From positions 124,001-188,000 of the forward strand of contig NVUX02000074.1 of NCBI GenBank assembly GCA_002402045.2: a stretch of DNA of 64,000 nucleotides, in the 5' to 3' direction. A program made the translations under genes and the position numbers. Below, piece after piece: positions 45,681 to 55,315 of the stretch. This DNA is from Paracoccaceae bacterium. GTDB lineage: Bacteria > Pseudomonadota > Alphaproteobacteria > Rhodobacterales > Rhodobacteraceae. Position 1 is the first letter of the stretch. Each line of letters opens with the position of its first letter. Under the pieces are notes generated by a model. The model ran no database searches. It was not told the DNA's origin and saw only the letters and a list, made by a program, of their open reading frames with translations.

Positions 45681-47921
45681 ATGGATAAGCACCCTTTGAC
45701 CCGCACTCTTTTTATTCTTGACGAGCTATATCCCGCTGACCGTGGTGGCATTGGGCGGTTGATGTTTAATATTGTGCAGCACGCCAAGCAGGAAAACCCC
45801 GCGCTGGACTTGCACATTTTGCTGGGCAGGCCCAAGCCCGCTGATGCCGAGCCACTGGCCCAAGCCCTCGCGGGGGCAGCAAACGTGCACTATTTGGACG
45901 ATACCAAAAAGGTGTCTGAATGGCTGGGCATTGCCGATATTGCCAAATCTATCGCCACCAATCCGAGCCTGAATCAGCCATTTCAAAGTGGCTTGCGGGT
46001 GCTTGCCAGCGCTCTGAGTGTGCAAGAAAAAGTGGGCAAGTTTGACCATATCGAGATCCCGGATCATATGGGTATGGGGGCCGTGATGCTTATGGCGCGG
46101 GAGGCTGGGCTGGCCTTTCAGGAGGCCGAAATTACCTGCCGCCTGCACTCCAGCCTTTCGGCGATTTTATCGGTTGAGCCGTTTTTTCATGCACGAAGCG
46201 ACTGGATTGCACCGCGGGTTGAATTTGAGCGCTATAGCTTGCAGCATGCCGATAGAATTGTGGCGCATTTGCCTGCGATTGCGGCCTTTAACCATACTCA
46301 TTTTGGCTTTGGGCCAGCATGGATGGACAAGGTCGAGGTCGCCTTTCCGCCTGCTATTTGGCCGATTGAGCCGCAAGCGCCAAACCTTTTGCCGGACGCG
46401 CCAGATTTTATTTTTACCTCGCGGTTTCAGCCCTTTAAGCGCCCCGATTTGTTTATAAAAGCGGCCATCACCTTTTTGGATCAAAGCCCTGATTATGCGG
46501 GTAAATTCAGGCTGATCTCCTACGGGTTTAATGCGGAATATATTGACGGTCTGCGCCTTATGGTGCCTGAGCGGTTTCTTAATCGAGTGACATTTGAGGT
46601 TGATCTTTCTAGCGAAAAGCGTGCTGCTGCCATGGCGAAGGCCATCATTGTGCAGCCCTCCAGCTTTGAGAGCTTATGCGCGCTGGCCTACGAGGTGGCG
46701 GCCAATAAAAACCCCATCCTTTTAGCGCAAGATTGCGCGGCTTTTGGCGGGTTTGATCGCTGGATCGACGAGGAAAACTGCTTGCTGTTTGCGCTCACCC
46801 CAGCCGCGCTCGCCAATACCATGCGCAAGGCTATAAACTGGCAGCCAAGCCAGCGTGTAAATACCACCTCTGATCCCGCCTATTTTGCCCTGCCCGCGCA
46901 CCGCGCGCCCCAGCCGGCGGGCAGCAAGAGTGCAACCGTTTTGGTTGGCCCGCTTCAATCAGATGAAGACTTTGAGGCCTATCGCAATTTTGCCGCTCAA
47001 ACTGGCATATCGGCCTTTGGTTTCGCGGCTGCGCAATATAAGCGAGCGGGTTTTGACACGGTAAAATGGCTGTCTGAGGGGGATTATCAGGGCGCGCAAT
47101 TGCGGGATTTGGCGCAAGCGTTTGCGCTGGTCGTTCTGGCTAGCCCTAGGGCCTTGCCTAGCGCCGAATTTATGGTAGCAGGCACCAAATGTGTACGCCC
47201 CGGGCGCGCCTTTTCGTCCAATTCAAAAACCCCGGAGCAGCTCAATATTTATAGCGGGAAAATGCTGAGCCTGCTGGCCTCGGACCACCGCCCCTGCCCG
47301 CCCTGCCTTATGCTGCATCCAGACGATTTGGACCTGATCGCGCCAGATGACGACCATGATATCATTCTGAGGATGCTGGCACGGCTGGCGGAATCGCCCG
47401 TTGAACTGGTGCTTTCTCCTTTGCCATTGGTGCTGGAGCCTGCCCCGCTCGCGGCGCAAAAGCCAGACCGTCGGCTGCTTGGCTATGATAGATCGGGCCA
47501 TTGGCAAAACGGAATTCGTAAAATTGCGGTGGATGTTAAAACGGCTCGCCATACGCCTTTGTTAAAAGAGCAAAAAGCAACGGTTTCTACGGTCGCGGAT
47601 CTCAGCGCCTTAAGTATTTCGGCTGGAACGCCCACAGTGATCAGCCTTGATTTTAACCAGCATTTTTATGGTGAAATAATAGGTATTAAAATCGTAAATA
47701 CCACTAATACGCCGGTCACGGTTTCGTTGCATCGTGGCGATGTGGACGCGGCTTTGAGCGCACATAACAACGGAAAACAGCATCGTAAGTTTGCTCGCAA
47801 GCAAGGCTATATCGCACGGTGGGGCACAAATTGGGGCAGTGGTAAGCGGGTGCTTGTGGCCTCTGCGAGCGCTGACGCGGTGCTTGAAATTGAGCGATTC
47901 ACCCTGTTTTCACGGGAGTAA
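45681..47921 (+). CDS. Large glycosyltransferase-like protein (GT4-type N-terminal region plus unassigned C-terminal region)
   Basis: ILDELYPADRGGIGRLMFNIV N-terminus; FTSRFQPFKRPDLFIKAA; IIVQPSSFESLCALAYEVAANKNPILLAQD (GT-B acceptor/donor-like motifs). 746 aa. Confidence 0.7.
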   Translation: MDKHPLTRTLFILDELYPADRGGIGRLMFNIVQHAKQENPALDLHILLGRPKPADAEPLAQALAGAANVHYLDDTKKVSEWLGIADIAKSIATNPSLNQPFQSGLRVLASALSVQEKVGKFDHIEIPDHMGMGAVMLMAREAGLAFQEAEITCRLHSSLSAILSVEPFFHARSDWIAPRVEFERYSLQHADRIVAHLPAIAAFNHTHFGFGPAWMDKVEVAFPPAIWPIEPQAPNLLPDAPDFIFTSRFQPFKRPDLFIKAAITFLDQSPDYAGKFRLISYGFNAEYIDGLRLMVPERFLNRVTFEVDLSSEKRAAAMAKAIIVQPSSFESLCALAYEVAANKNPILLAQDCAAFGGFDRWIDEENCLLFALTPAALANTMRKAINWQPSQRVNTTSDPAYFALPAHRAPQPAGSKSATVLVGPLQSDEDFEAYRNFAAQTGISAFGFAAAQYKRAGFDTVKWLSEGDYQGAQLRDLAQAFALVVLASPRALPSAEFMVAGTKCVRPGRAFSSNSKTPEQLNIYSGKMLSLLASDHRPCPPCLMLHPDDLDLIAPDDDHDIILRMLARLAESPVELVLSPLPLVLEPAPLAAQKPDRRLLGYDRSGHWQNGIRKIAVDVKTARHTPLLKEQKATVSTVADLSALSISAGTPTVISLDFNQHFYGEIIGIKIVNTTNTPVTVSLHRGDVDAALSAHNNGKQHRKFARKQGYIARWGTNWGSGKRVLVASASADAVLEIERFTLFSRE

Positions 47922-48665
47922 CGGCATGCCTTTCGGGTCATTCAGCTCAAGCGGAAAGCGCTGCGGAACAAGCCCGGCATGGAACCAGTTTACCAGCGTA
48001 AATATTGAATAAACCGGCAGGCCGGTCAGCTTGCGGATATCGGCGGCGTAGGGCGTCATGTTTGTGCATTCCAGCACAATCGCGCCAATATCGTCATGAA
48101 GCTCAACCAAACTGCGTGCTGCATCGAGCAGATCAAGCCGGCAATCGGAGAAATCTATGCTCGGTTGGTCATCTAAAATACCGTGGGTAAAGGCGCGGCC
48201 CTGCTCGGTGCCAACCACCGGTGTATCCAGCGGTGCGCCGGCGGCTTTTAGGTGGGCCTCTGTTAGCGAGGTTGCGGAAATCGTGAGGGTGCCAACGCGT
48301 TTTCCTGGGGGCAGCATGGCTTGCACCATCGGAATTTGCATGAGGCTGGAGGTGGCCACGGGCACAGGCACGGCCTCGGAGATTTTATCCTGAATCAGTG
48401 CCAAAAACCCGCAATTTGTGGTTAGCCCGTCGCAGCCATGCGCCACAAGGTCTTTCGCTGCGGCAATAAAATCATCGACTAATTCTAAGGGGTTGCCACG
48501 CACGACCTTATCGGGCGTGGCCCCGCGCACAATCCGGTATTGCACCGGAAAATCCCATGTATTGGCATTGGCAATATCGCCGTAAATGCGCGGAAACTGA
48601 GTTTCCAGCATCATAATGCCAATATTGGCTCCAAAAACGGTTTTTCCGCCATATTCAACGCTCAT
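47910..48665 (-). CDS. Aspartate/glutamate/hydantoin racemase family protein
   Basis: GCDGLTTNCGFLALIQ and AIVLECTNMTPYAADIRKLTGLPVYSI (two Cys motifs). Start 48665 preferred over 48803. Confidence 0.85.
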   Translation of the reverse strand: MSVEYGGKTVFGANIGIMMLETQFPRIYGDIANANTWDFPVQYRIVRGATPDKVVRGNPLELVDDFIAAAKDLVAHGCDGLTTNCGFLALIQDKISEAVPVPVATSSLMQIPMVQAMLPPGKRVGTLTISATSLTEAHLKAAGAPLDTPVVGTEQGRAFTHGILDDQPSIDFSDCRLDLLDAARSLVELHDDIGAIVLECTNMTPYAADIRKLTGLPVYSIFTLVNWFHAGLVPQRFPLELNDPKGMPLLP

Positions 48666-48666
48666 T

Positions 48667-49359
48667 TCACCCCTCCTCGGGCACATATAATTTTGAAAAC
48701 GCGATTCGCACCGCCTCTGCGGTTTCTTCACGCCGCCGCTCGATATGGCCCCGAATCGCCTTGATGGCCGCGTCCTCATCCCGCGAGGCAACGGCCTCGA
48801 CAATCCGGCGATGCGCGCTCAGCTGGCCCGCCTTGCTTTTGGGGGCGCTGCGCAAAATTTCGAGGTTAATAAGGCGCACATATCGAATGCGGCCATTGAT
48901 ATTATTAAGCATGTTTATCAGCTCGGCATTGCCCGCAAGCTCGGCCAACCTATGGTGAAATTCCTCGTCCATTTCCAGCAGCTTTGAGAGATCAGCGCAG
49001 CTTTCATAATCCGGCTCTATTTTGTCGAGATATGCGCTTAGCGCCTCGATTTCGGCATCTTTGGCCCGTGCCACAGCACGGCGCACGGCCTCGGTTTCTA
49101 TCGCTTGGCGGGCCTCGTAAAGCTCGCTAATGCGCGTGGGGCTAAGGGCACGGCAAAAGAAGCCGCGGCCCATTTTGAAGGTCAAAAAACCCTCGGCCAC
49201 CAGCCTGTTTAGCGCCTCGCGCAGGGGCGTGCGGCTGGCCCCGAGCTGCACAGCAAGCACACTTTCGTTCAGCCGTTCCTCGGGTTTAAATTCAAATGCG
49301 ATCGCCATTTCACGCAGGCGCTTATAGGCTTTATCAACGCTACTGATGTGCTTGTTCAT
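48667..49359 (-). CDS. GntR family regulator with FCD domain
   Basis: ESVLAVQLGASRTPLREALNRLVAEGFLTFKMGRGFFCRALS wHTH; C-terminal FCD-like FHHRLAELAGNAELINML...HRRIVEAVASRDEDAA. Start 49359 or 49407. Confidence 0.92.
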   Translation of the reverse strand: MNKHISSVDKAYKRLREMAIAFEFKPEERLNESVLAVQLGASRTPLREALNRLVAEGFLTFKMGRGFFCRALSPTRISELYEARQAIETEAVRRAVARAKDAEIEALSAYLDKIEPDYESCADLSKLLEMDEEFHHRLAELAGNAELINMLNNINGRIRYVRLINLEILRSAPKSKAGQLSAHRRIVEAVASRDEDAAIKAIRGHIERRREETAEAVRIAFSKLYVPEEG

Positions 49360-49430
49360 GCCGGCCTCAAAAAATGTCTTCACATCTAAATACTTTGCTG
49401 TATACAATTTGTAAACGGGAATTTTAGAAG

Positions 49431-51125
49431 GTGTTTCAGGTGGATAACCAGCTCAACGGCGCGGAAGCGATGGTCAAAATGCTTGAGGCCCATGGGGTGC
49501 AGCATATTTTCGGCCTGTGCGGCGATACAACGCTGCCTTTTTACGATGCCATGCGCGAGTTACCCCACAATATCACCCATGTGCTGACGAGGGACGAGCG
49601 CTCGGCGGGCTATATGGCGGATGGCTATTCGCGGGTAACGGGGCGCGTGGGTGTGTGCGAGGGGCCGTCTGGTGGCGGGGCAACTTACATTTTGCCGGGG
49701 CTGATCGAGGCCAGTGAAAGCAGCTACGCGGTGCTGGGGATTACCACTGATATTTCTGTGGGTAGCTACGGAAAATATCCGCTGACCGAGGTGGACCAGG
49801 AGGCGCTTATGCGCCCGCTGACCAAGTTTAACACAGTTATAAAGCAGGCCGCACATATTCCGCGCATGGTGCGAAAAGCCTTTCGGGCCATGACCACGGG
49901 CCGCCCCGGTGCGGCGCATTTGGGCCTGCCATATGATATTCAGTATGACGCGGTAGAGGTGTCTGATATTTGGGCTGATGAGGCTTTGCAAACCTATCCC
50001 GCCTACCGCGTTGGCCCCGAAGCGGGCGCGGTTGAGGCTGCGATTGACGCGATACTTTCCGCTAAAAATCCGCTGATCGTTTGCGGTGGTGGTGTGGTGA
50101 TTGCGGGCGCTATGGAGGCGCTCAACCAGCTTTCCACCCGTCTTGATATCCCCGTGGCCACCTCGATTTCCGGCCAAGGCTCGCTGGCCGAAACCAACCC
50201 GCAATGCCTTGGGGTGGTTGGCTCTAACGGGGGCACCGACGAAACATGGGAGATGATGCAAGCCGCTGACTTGGTTGTGTTTATGGGCGCACGAGCTGGC
50301 TCCACCACCACGTCTCGCTGGGAGGCGCCGAGCGCGGCCACGCGGGTTGTGCATTTTGATAGTGATCCGATGGTGATCGGCGCGAATTACCGCACCGAGG
50401 TCGGCGTGGTTGGTGATTTGCGGCTCAGCCTTGAGGCGGTTAATGCCGCGCTGGATAAGCGCGCGGCCAAATCCTTTGGCGGGGCGGCGGTCATTGCGGA
50501 TATCAAAGCCCGCAAATTTGCCCGCTTTAACCAGCTTGCCAATAGCACTGAGCACCCTATTCGCCCCGAGCGCGTAATTGCTACTCTGCAAAAACTGCTG
50601 CCAGAAGACGCGACGATCCTCAGTGACCCCGGCACTAGCTGCCCCTATTTCTCAGCTTATTACCAGCTGCCCAAGGCAGGGCGGCACTTTATTACCAACC
50701 GTGCCCACGGCGCACTTGGCTATGCTATGTCGGCCTCTTTAGGTGCGTGGTTCGGGCGGCCTGAAAGCAAGGTTGTGGCCATGATGGGCGACGGCTCTTT
50801 TGGCTTTACGGTGGGCGAGCTGGAAACGATAACCCGCTATAAGGCCCCGATTACGTTTATCGTGTTTTCAAACGCCGCATTTGGCTGGATTAAAGCCAGC
50901 CAGATGGCGGATAAGGACTCTCGCTATTATAACGTGGATTTTAACCGCGTGGACCAAGCCGCCGTGGCCGCCGCTTATGGCGTAAAATCATGGCGGGTGG
51001 AAAACCCAGAAGAGCTGGAAAGCATCATGAAACTTGCCCTCAAGCATGACGGCCCGACCCTGATAGACATTATTACCCAGCCCTTGGAAGAGGCCAACGC
51101 GCCTGTGCGCCGGTGGATGGGATGA
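49431..51125 (+). CDS. Thiamine pyrophosphate-dependent enzyme (acetolactate synthase-like family), substrate unknown
   Basis: LTRDERSAGYMADGYSRVTG Glu motif; MMGDGSFGFTVGELETITRYKAPITFIVFSNAAFGW TPP/Mg motif. Confidence 0.92.
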   Translation: MFQVDNQLNGAEAMVKMLEAHGVQHIFGLCGDTTLPFYDAMRELPHNITHVLTRDERSAGYMADGYSRVTGRVGVCEGPSGGGATYILPGLIEASESSYAVLGITTDISVGSYGKYPLTEVDQEALMRPLTKFNTVIKQAAHIPRMVRKAFRAMTTGRPGAAHLGLPYDIQYDAVEVSDIWADEALQTYPAYRVGPEAGAVEAAIDAILSAKNPLIVCGGGVVIAGAMEALNQLSTRLDIPVATSISGQGSLAETNPQCLGVVGSNGGTDETWEMMQAADLVVFMGARAGSTTTSRWEAPSAATRVVHFDSDPMVIGANYRTEVGVVGDLRLSLEAVNAALDKRAAKSFGGAAVIADIKARKFARFNQLANSTEHPIRPERVIATLQKLLPEDATILSDPGTSCPYFSAYYQLPKAGRHFITNRAHGALGYAMSASLGAWFGRPESKVVAMMGDGSFGFTVGELETITRYKAPITFIVFSNAAFGWIKASQMADKDSRYYNVDFNRVDQAAVAAAYGVKSWRVENPEELESIMKLALKHDGPTLIDIITQPLEEANAPVRRWMG

Positions 51126-52360
51126 GCCAGCCAATACTTGTAATCGGTGCCGGAATTGTGGGCATTTCAACGGCTATCTGGCTGCGGCGTGCGGGCAAAG
51201 AGGTGCTGGTGCTTGATCGGGCTGAGGTGGGCATGGGCACATCTTATGGCAATGGCGGGGTGTTAGCCGCGTGTGGCATGGTGCCGGTTACATCTCCGGG
51301 CATGCGCGCCAAAGGGCCCAAGCTGTTGCTAGATAAAAACTTCCCGCTTTATCTGCGCTGGCCTTACCTGCCGCGCCTATATCCGTGGCTGCGCAAATAT
51401 CTCAGCCATGCCAATGACGCCGACACCCGCCGCATTGCCAAAGGGCTAACGGAGATAACGGGAGATAGCATTGAGCAGCATTCGGCGTTGCTTAGGGGCA
51501 CGACGGCTGAAAATTGGCTGACCCATAGCGACTATACGTTTGCCTATAAAGACCGCGCGGCGTTTGAGGCTGATGCCTATTCTTTTGGTTTGCGGGCCGA
51601 GGCGGGGTTTACGCCCGAAATCATCGAAGGCGCCGCAGTGCAGGAGTATGAACCGGCGCTCAGCAAAGAAACGACCCTGCTGGCTGTGATGAAAAACCAC
51701 GGGTATATCAAAGATCCGGGCGGCTATGTGCAGGCTTTGGCTGAGGTGCTAAAGGCTGAGGGCGGCGAAGTGCGCCAAGCCGAGGTGAAGGATTTTGAGC
51801 TGGTCGAAGGGTGTGTGAAGGCTGTGATCACTGATCAAGGCCGGATGGAATGCGAAACGGTTGTGCTAACAACGGGTGTTTGGTCTAAGCCGCTTATGAA
51901 AAAGCTGGGGCTTAATATCCCGCTGGAAAGTGAGCGCGGCTATCATGTGGTGTTTAAAAACCCCAGCCAAACCTTGCGAAATCCGTTCATGATAACGGCC
52001 GGAAAATTTGTGGCCACGCCTATGGCGGGCGGCTTGCGCTGTGCGGGTATTGTCGAATTTGGCGGGCTAAAGGCTGGCCCTTCCAAGGCCCCGCTCGAAT
52101 TTTTGTATCGCAAAGTAAAAGAGACTTTCCCCGAGCTTGAATATGAGAGCACCGAGGAATGGCTGGGCCACCGCCCCGCCCCGTCTGACAGCTTGCCACT
52201 GATCGGGCAGGTTGGAGAAACCGGTATTTATACGGGCTTTGGCCACCACCATATTGGCTTGACAGGCGGCCCGAAAACGGGCCGAATGCTTGCAGATATC
52301 ATCGCCAATAAAAGAAGTAACAGAGACTTCACGGCGTTTGATCCGATGCGTTTTACTTAA
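51122..52360 (+). CDS. FAD-dependent oxidoreductase, DadA-like (D-amino-acid dehydrogenase family)
   Basis: ILVIGAGIVGISTAIWLRRAGKEVLVLDR; GYHVVFKNPSQTL; GFGHHHIGLTGGPKTGRMLADII. ATG at 51122 overlaps upstream stop (ATGA). Confidence 0.9.
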   Translation: MSQPILVIGAGIVGISTAIWLRRAGKEVLVLDRAEVGMGTSYGNGGVLAACGMVPVTSPGMRAKGPKLLLDKNFPLYLRWPYLPRLYPWLRKYLSHANDADTRRIAKGLTEITGDSIEQHSALLRGTTAENWLTHSDYTFAYKDRAAFEADAYSFGLRAEAGFTPEIIEGAAVQEYEPALSKETTLLAVMKNHGYIKDPGGYVQALAEVLKAEGGEVRQAEVKDFELVEGCVKAVITDQGRMECETVVLTTGVWSKPLMKKLGLNIPLESERGYHVVFKNPSQTLRNPFMITAGKFVATPMAGGLRCAGIVEFGGLKAGPSKAPLEFLYRKVKETFPELEYESTEEWLGHRPAPSDSLPLIGQVGETGIYTGFGHHHIGLTGGPKTGRMLADIIANKRSNRDFTAFDPMRFT

Positions 52361-52384
52361 ACCAGAATCCTTGGGAGGATTAAC

Positions 52385-53359
52385 ATGACAAAGAAACTAA
52401 CACTCGCGGCTGTGGCCGCAGGCGTGGCGCTCGCGGGCGCAGCCGGGGCTGAAACATGGGACTTGCCCATGGCGTATTCGGCCACCAACTTTCACTCGGC
52501 CGTTGGCACCGAGTTTGCCCAATGCGTAACCCTTGGCACCGGCGGGGCGCTTACGCTGACCGTTCATGCTGGCGGCTCGCTGTTTGCTGGCGGTGAAATT
52601 AAGCGTGCCGTGCAAACCGGACAGGTCAACATTGGCGAGCGCCTGCTTTCGGGCCACCAGAACGAAAACATCCTGTTTGGCTATGATTCGATCCCCTTCC
52701 TTGCCACCTCGTTTGAGGATAGCGAGCGCCTGTTTGAAGCCGCCAAAGGCCCGCTGAATGCCGTGCTGGAAGCGCAAAACCTGAAGATGCTTTATTCGGT
52801 GCCGTGGCCTTCACAGGGGTTGTATTTTAACCGCCCGATTGAGTCGGTTTCTGAAATGGCGGGCATTAAGTTCCGTTCTTATAACGCCGCAACCGCGCGT
52901 TTGGCTGAGCTAACGGGCATGTTGCCAGTTTCTATTGAGGCGGCTGAAATTAGCCAAGCCTTTGCTACGGGCGTTGCCGAATCCATGATCAGCTCTGGTT
53001 CTACGGGCTATGACCGTAAGGTCTGGGAAAGCCTGACTCACTTCTATGATGTGCAAGCATGGCTGCCGCGAAACTATATGCTGGTGAACCTTGAGGCTTG
53101 GAATGGCCTTGATGAAAGCACGCAAAACGTAATGACCGGCTGTGCCGGCGTGGCAGAATATGCCGGTGATTGGCGCTCGATTGAGTATAGCGGCTTTACC
53201 CTGAACAAGCTTGCTGAAAACGGCATGTTTGTTGGCCCAGCAGGTGAGCAACTTGCTGGCGAGCTGCGCGAAATTGGCGCAACGATGACAGCCGAATGGC
53301 TGGAAAAAGCTGGCGCTGAAGGCCAAGCCATTATCGACGCCTATAACGCCGGTAACTAA
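52385..53359 (+). CDS. TRAP transporter substrate-binding protein DctP
   Basis: Signal peptide; GEIKRAVQTGQVNIGERLLSGHQNE; GIKFRSYNAATARLAELTGMLPVSIEAAEISQAFATG. Confidence 0.93.
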   Translation: MTKKLTLAAVAAGVALAGAAGAETWDLPMAYSATNFHSAVGTEFAQCVTLGTGGALTLTVHAGGSLFAGGEIKRAVQTGQVNIGERLLSGHQNENILFGYDSIPFLATSFEDSERLFEAAKGPLNAVLEAQNLKMLYSVPWPSQGLYFNRPIESVSEMAGIKFRSYNAATARLAELTGMLPVSIEAAEISQAFATGVAESMISSGSTGYDRKVWESLTHFYDVQAWLPRNYMLVNLEAWNGLDESTQNVMTGCAGVAEYAGDWRSIEYSGFTLNKLAENGMFVGPAGEQLAGELREIGATMTAEWLEKAGAEGQAIIDAYNAGN

Positions 53360-53367
53360 GTAGTTTC

Positions 53368-53400
53368 CCGCCCCCGCAGCTTGCGGGGGCGGTTTTATTT
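53368..53400 (+). terminator. Intrinsic terminator/attenuator between dctP and dctQ
   Basis: CCGCCCCCGCA-GCT-TGCGGGGGCGG (11-bp perfect stem) followed by TTTTATTT. Confidence 0.85.
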
Positions 53401-53413
53401 ATGGGGGGGGACT

Positions 53414-53935
53414 ATGGGTAAGTTTTTACGAAAATCGCTGGATAAACTCTATCTGGCATCGGGCATTTTGGCCTCGCTGTTTTTGATCGCCATTCTGGGC
53501 TTGATCGTGCTGCAAATGGTGGCCCGCTGGACCGGCGAAACCTTTCGCGGCGCGCCAGATTACGCAGGCTATGCTATGGCGGCATCGTCTTTCCTTGCGC
53601 TGGCTTATGCGCTGAATGCAGGCGCGCATATCCGCGTTTCCCTGCTGCTCACGGCCCTTGGCCGCTATCGCCGTTTGGGTGAAATTTGGTGTTTTGGTGT
53701 TGGCACATTCCTAAGCTGGTTTTTTGCCTATCATGCCATAAAGATGACCCACGGCTCGTACCGCTGGAACGATATTTCCCAAGGGCAAGACGCCACGCCG
53801 ATGTGGATTCCGCAAAGCCTGATGAGCCTCGGCGTGATCATTCTTGCCATTGCTTTTGCCGACCATCTGGTGCGGCTTATTTTCGTCGGGTCTCACAATA
53901 TTAAAGAAGAAGCGCTTGATGCGCACGTGGAGTAA
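53414..53935 (+). CDS. TRAP transporter small permease DctQ
   Basis: Four TM-like segments; YALNAGAHIRVSLLL; location between dctP and dctM. Confidence 0.92.
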   Translation: MGKFLRKSLDKLYLASGILASLFLIAILGLIVLQMVARWTGETFRGAPDYAGYAMAASSFLALAYALNAGAHIRVSLLLTALGRYRRLGEIWCFGVGTFLSWFFAYHAIKMTHGSYRWNDISQGQDATPMWIPQSLMSLGVIILAIAFADHLVRLIFVGSHNIKEEALDAHVE

Positions 53936-53938
53936 ATC

Positions 53939-55252
53939 ATGGATGAATTTGCACTGATCGGGGTATTCCTCTTTGTTCTATTCCTGTTGCTTGGCACGGG
54001 TGTATGGGTTGGCCTCGCGCTGTTTGGCGTGGCGTATTTGGGCTTGGAAATGTTCAGCCCTGCCCCCGCAGGCGAGGCCATGCTGACCCGTATCTGGACC
54101 GGCTCCTCAAGCTGGACGCTAACCGCGCTGCCGCTATTTATTTGGATGGGTGAAATATTATTTCGAAGTCGATTATCGCAAGATATGTTTCGCGGGCTGG
54201 CCCCGTGGATGGCGGGGTTGCCCGGCGGCCTCGTCCATACCAATATCGTGGGCTGCACCATTTTTGCTGCCGTTTCCGGCTCCTCGGCGGCTACGCTCAC
54301 CACCGTTGGCAAAATGTCTATTCCTGAGCTGCGCAAGCGTGGCTACCCTGAATATATGATCATCGGCACCCTCGCGGGCGCGGCCACCCTTGGCCTGATG
54401 ATCCCGCCCTCGCTCACGCTTATTGTTTACGGCGTTTCGGTGGAGGAATCCATTTCTAAGCTCTTTATGGCGGGCATTCTGCCGGGCATCGTGCTGGCGG
54501 GCATGTTTATGCTTTATGTTGCCGGTTGGTCTTGGGTGCGCCCGCATGAAGTGCCCAAAATCTCGAACAAGATGACCTTTCGTGAAAAGCTGGCCGAAAG
54601 CCGCTTTCTTATCCCGATTGTGCTGCTGATTGTGGCCGTGATCGGCTCTATGTATGCCGGTTGGGCCACCGCCACCGAGGCCGCCGCGATTGGCGTGATC
54701 GGCTCGCTTACGCTGGCCTTCATTCAAGGCTCGCTGAGCTGGGAGGCCTTTTCCCAAAGCCTGCTCGGCGCCACGCGCACCTCGGCCATGATCGCGCTCA
54801 TTCTGATGGGGGCCACCGCGCTCACACTGGCTATGGGCTTCACGGGCCTGCCGCGCGCCTTGGCGGAGTATATTGGCGGCCTCGGCCTGTCAAAATTCTC
54901 GCTGCTGATGGCGCTGATGCTGTTTTACATCGTGCTGGGCATGTTCTTGGATGGTATCTCATCTGTGGTGCTGACAATGGCCATTGTGCAGCCGATGGTG
55001 ATGCAAGCGGGGATCGATTTGATTTGGTTTGGTATCTTCATTGTGGTGGTGGTTGAAATGGCGCAAATCACGCCGCCCATCGGGTTTAACCTGTTTGTGA
55101 TGCAGGGCATTACCAAACACGAAATGGGCTATATCGCCAAAACCGCCTTGCCGCTTTTTGCGATCATGGTGCTGATGGTGTTTATCTTGATCTGGTTCCC
55201 CGGGCTGGCTACATATCTGCCTGATAATATGCGAAACGCCGCAGGCGGCTAG
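53939..55252 (+). CDS. TRAP transporter large permease DctM
   Basis: FAAVSGSSAATLTTVGKMSIPELRKRGYPEYMIIGTLAGAATLGLMIPPSL; VVEMAQITPPIGFNLFVMQGI. Confidence 0.95.
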   Translation: MDEFALIGVFLFVLFLLLGTGVWVGLALFGVAYLGLEMFSPAPAGEAMLTRIWTGSSSWTLTALPLFIWMGEILFRSRLSQDMFRGLAPWMAGLPGGLVHTNIVGCTIFAAVSGSSAATLTTVGKMSIPELRKRGYPEYMIIGTLAGAATLGLMIPPSLTLIVYGVSVEESISKLFMAGILPGIVLAGMFMLYVAGWSWVRPHEVPKISNKMTFREKLAESRFLIPIVLLIVAVIGSMYAGWATATEAAAIGVIGSLTLAFIQGSLSWEAFSQSLLGATRTSAMIALILMGATALTLAMGFTGLPRALAEYIGGLGLSKFSLLMALMLFYIVLGMFLDGISSVVLTMAIVQPMVMQAGIDLIWFGIFIVVVVEMAQITPPIGFNLFVMQGITKHEMGYIAKTALPLFAIMVLMVFILIWFPGLATYLPDNMRNAAGG

Positions 55253-55260
55253 GCAAAGAA

Positions 55261-55288
55261 TAGCCCCCGCAGTTGCCTGCGGGGGCTA
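55261..55288. terminator. Bidirectional terminator between dctM and rpsU
   Basis: TAGCCCCCGCA-GTTGCC-TGCGGGGGCTA, 11-bp perfect stem. Confidence 0.8.
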
Positions 55289-55315
55289 ATAACTACTTAA
55301 CAGTTCAGCTCAAAC

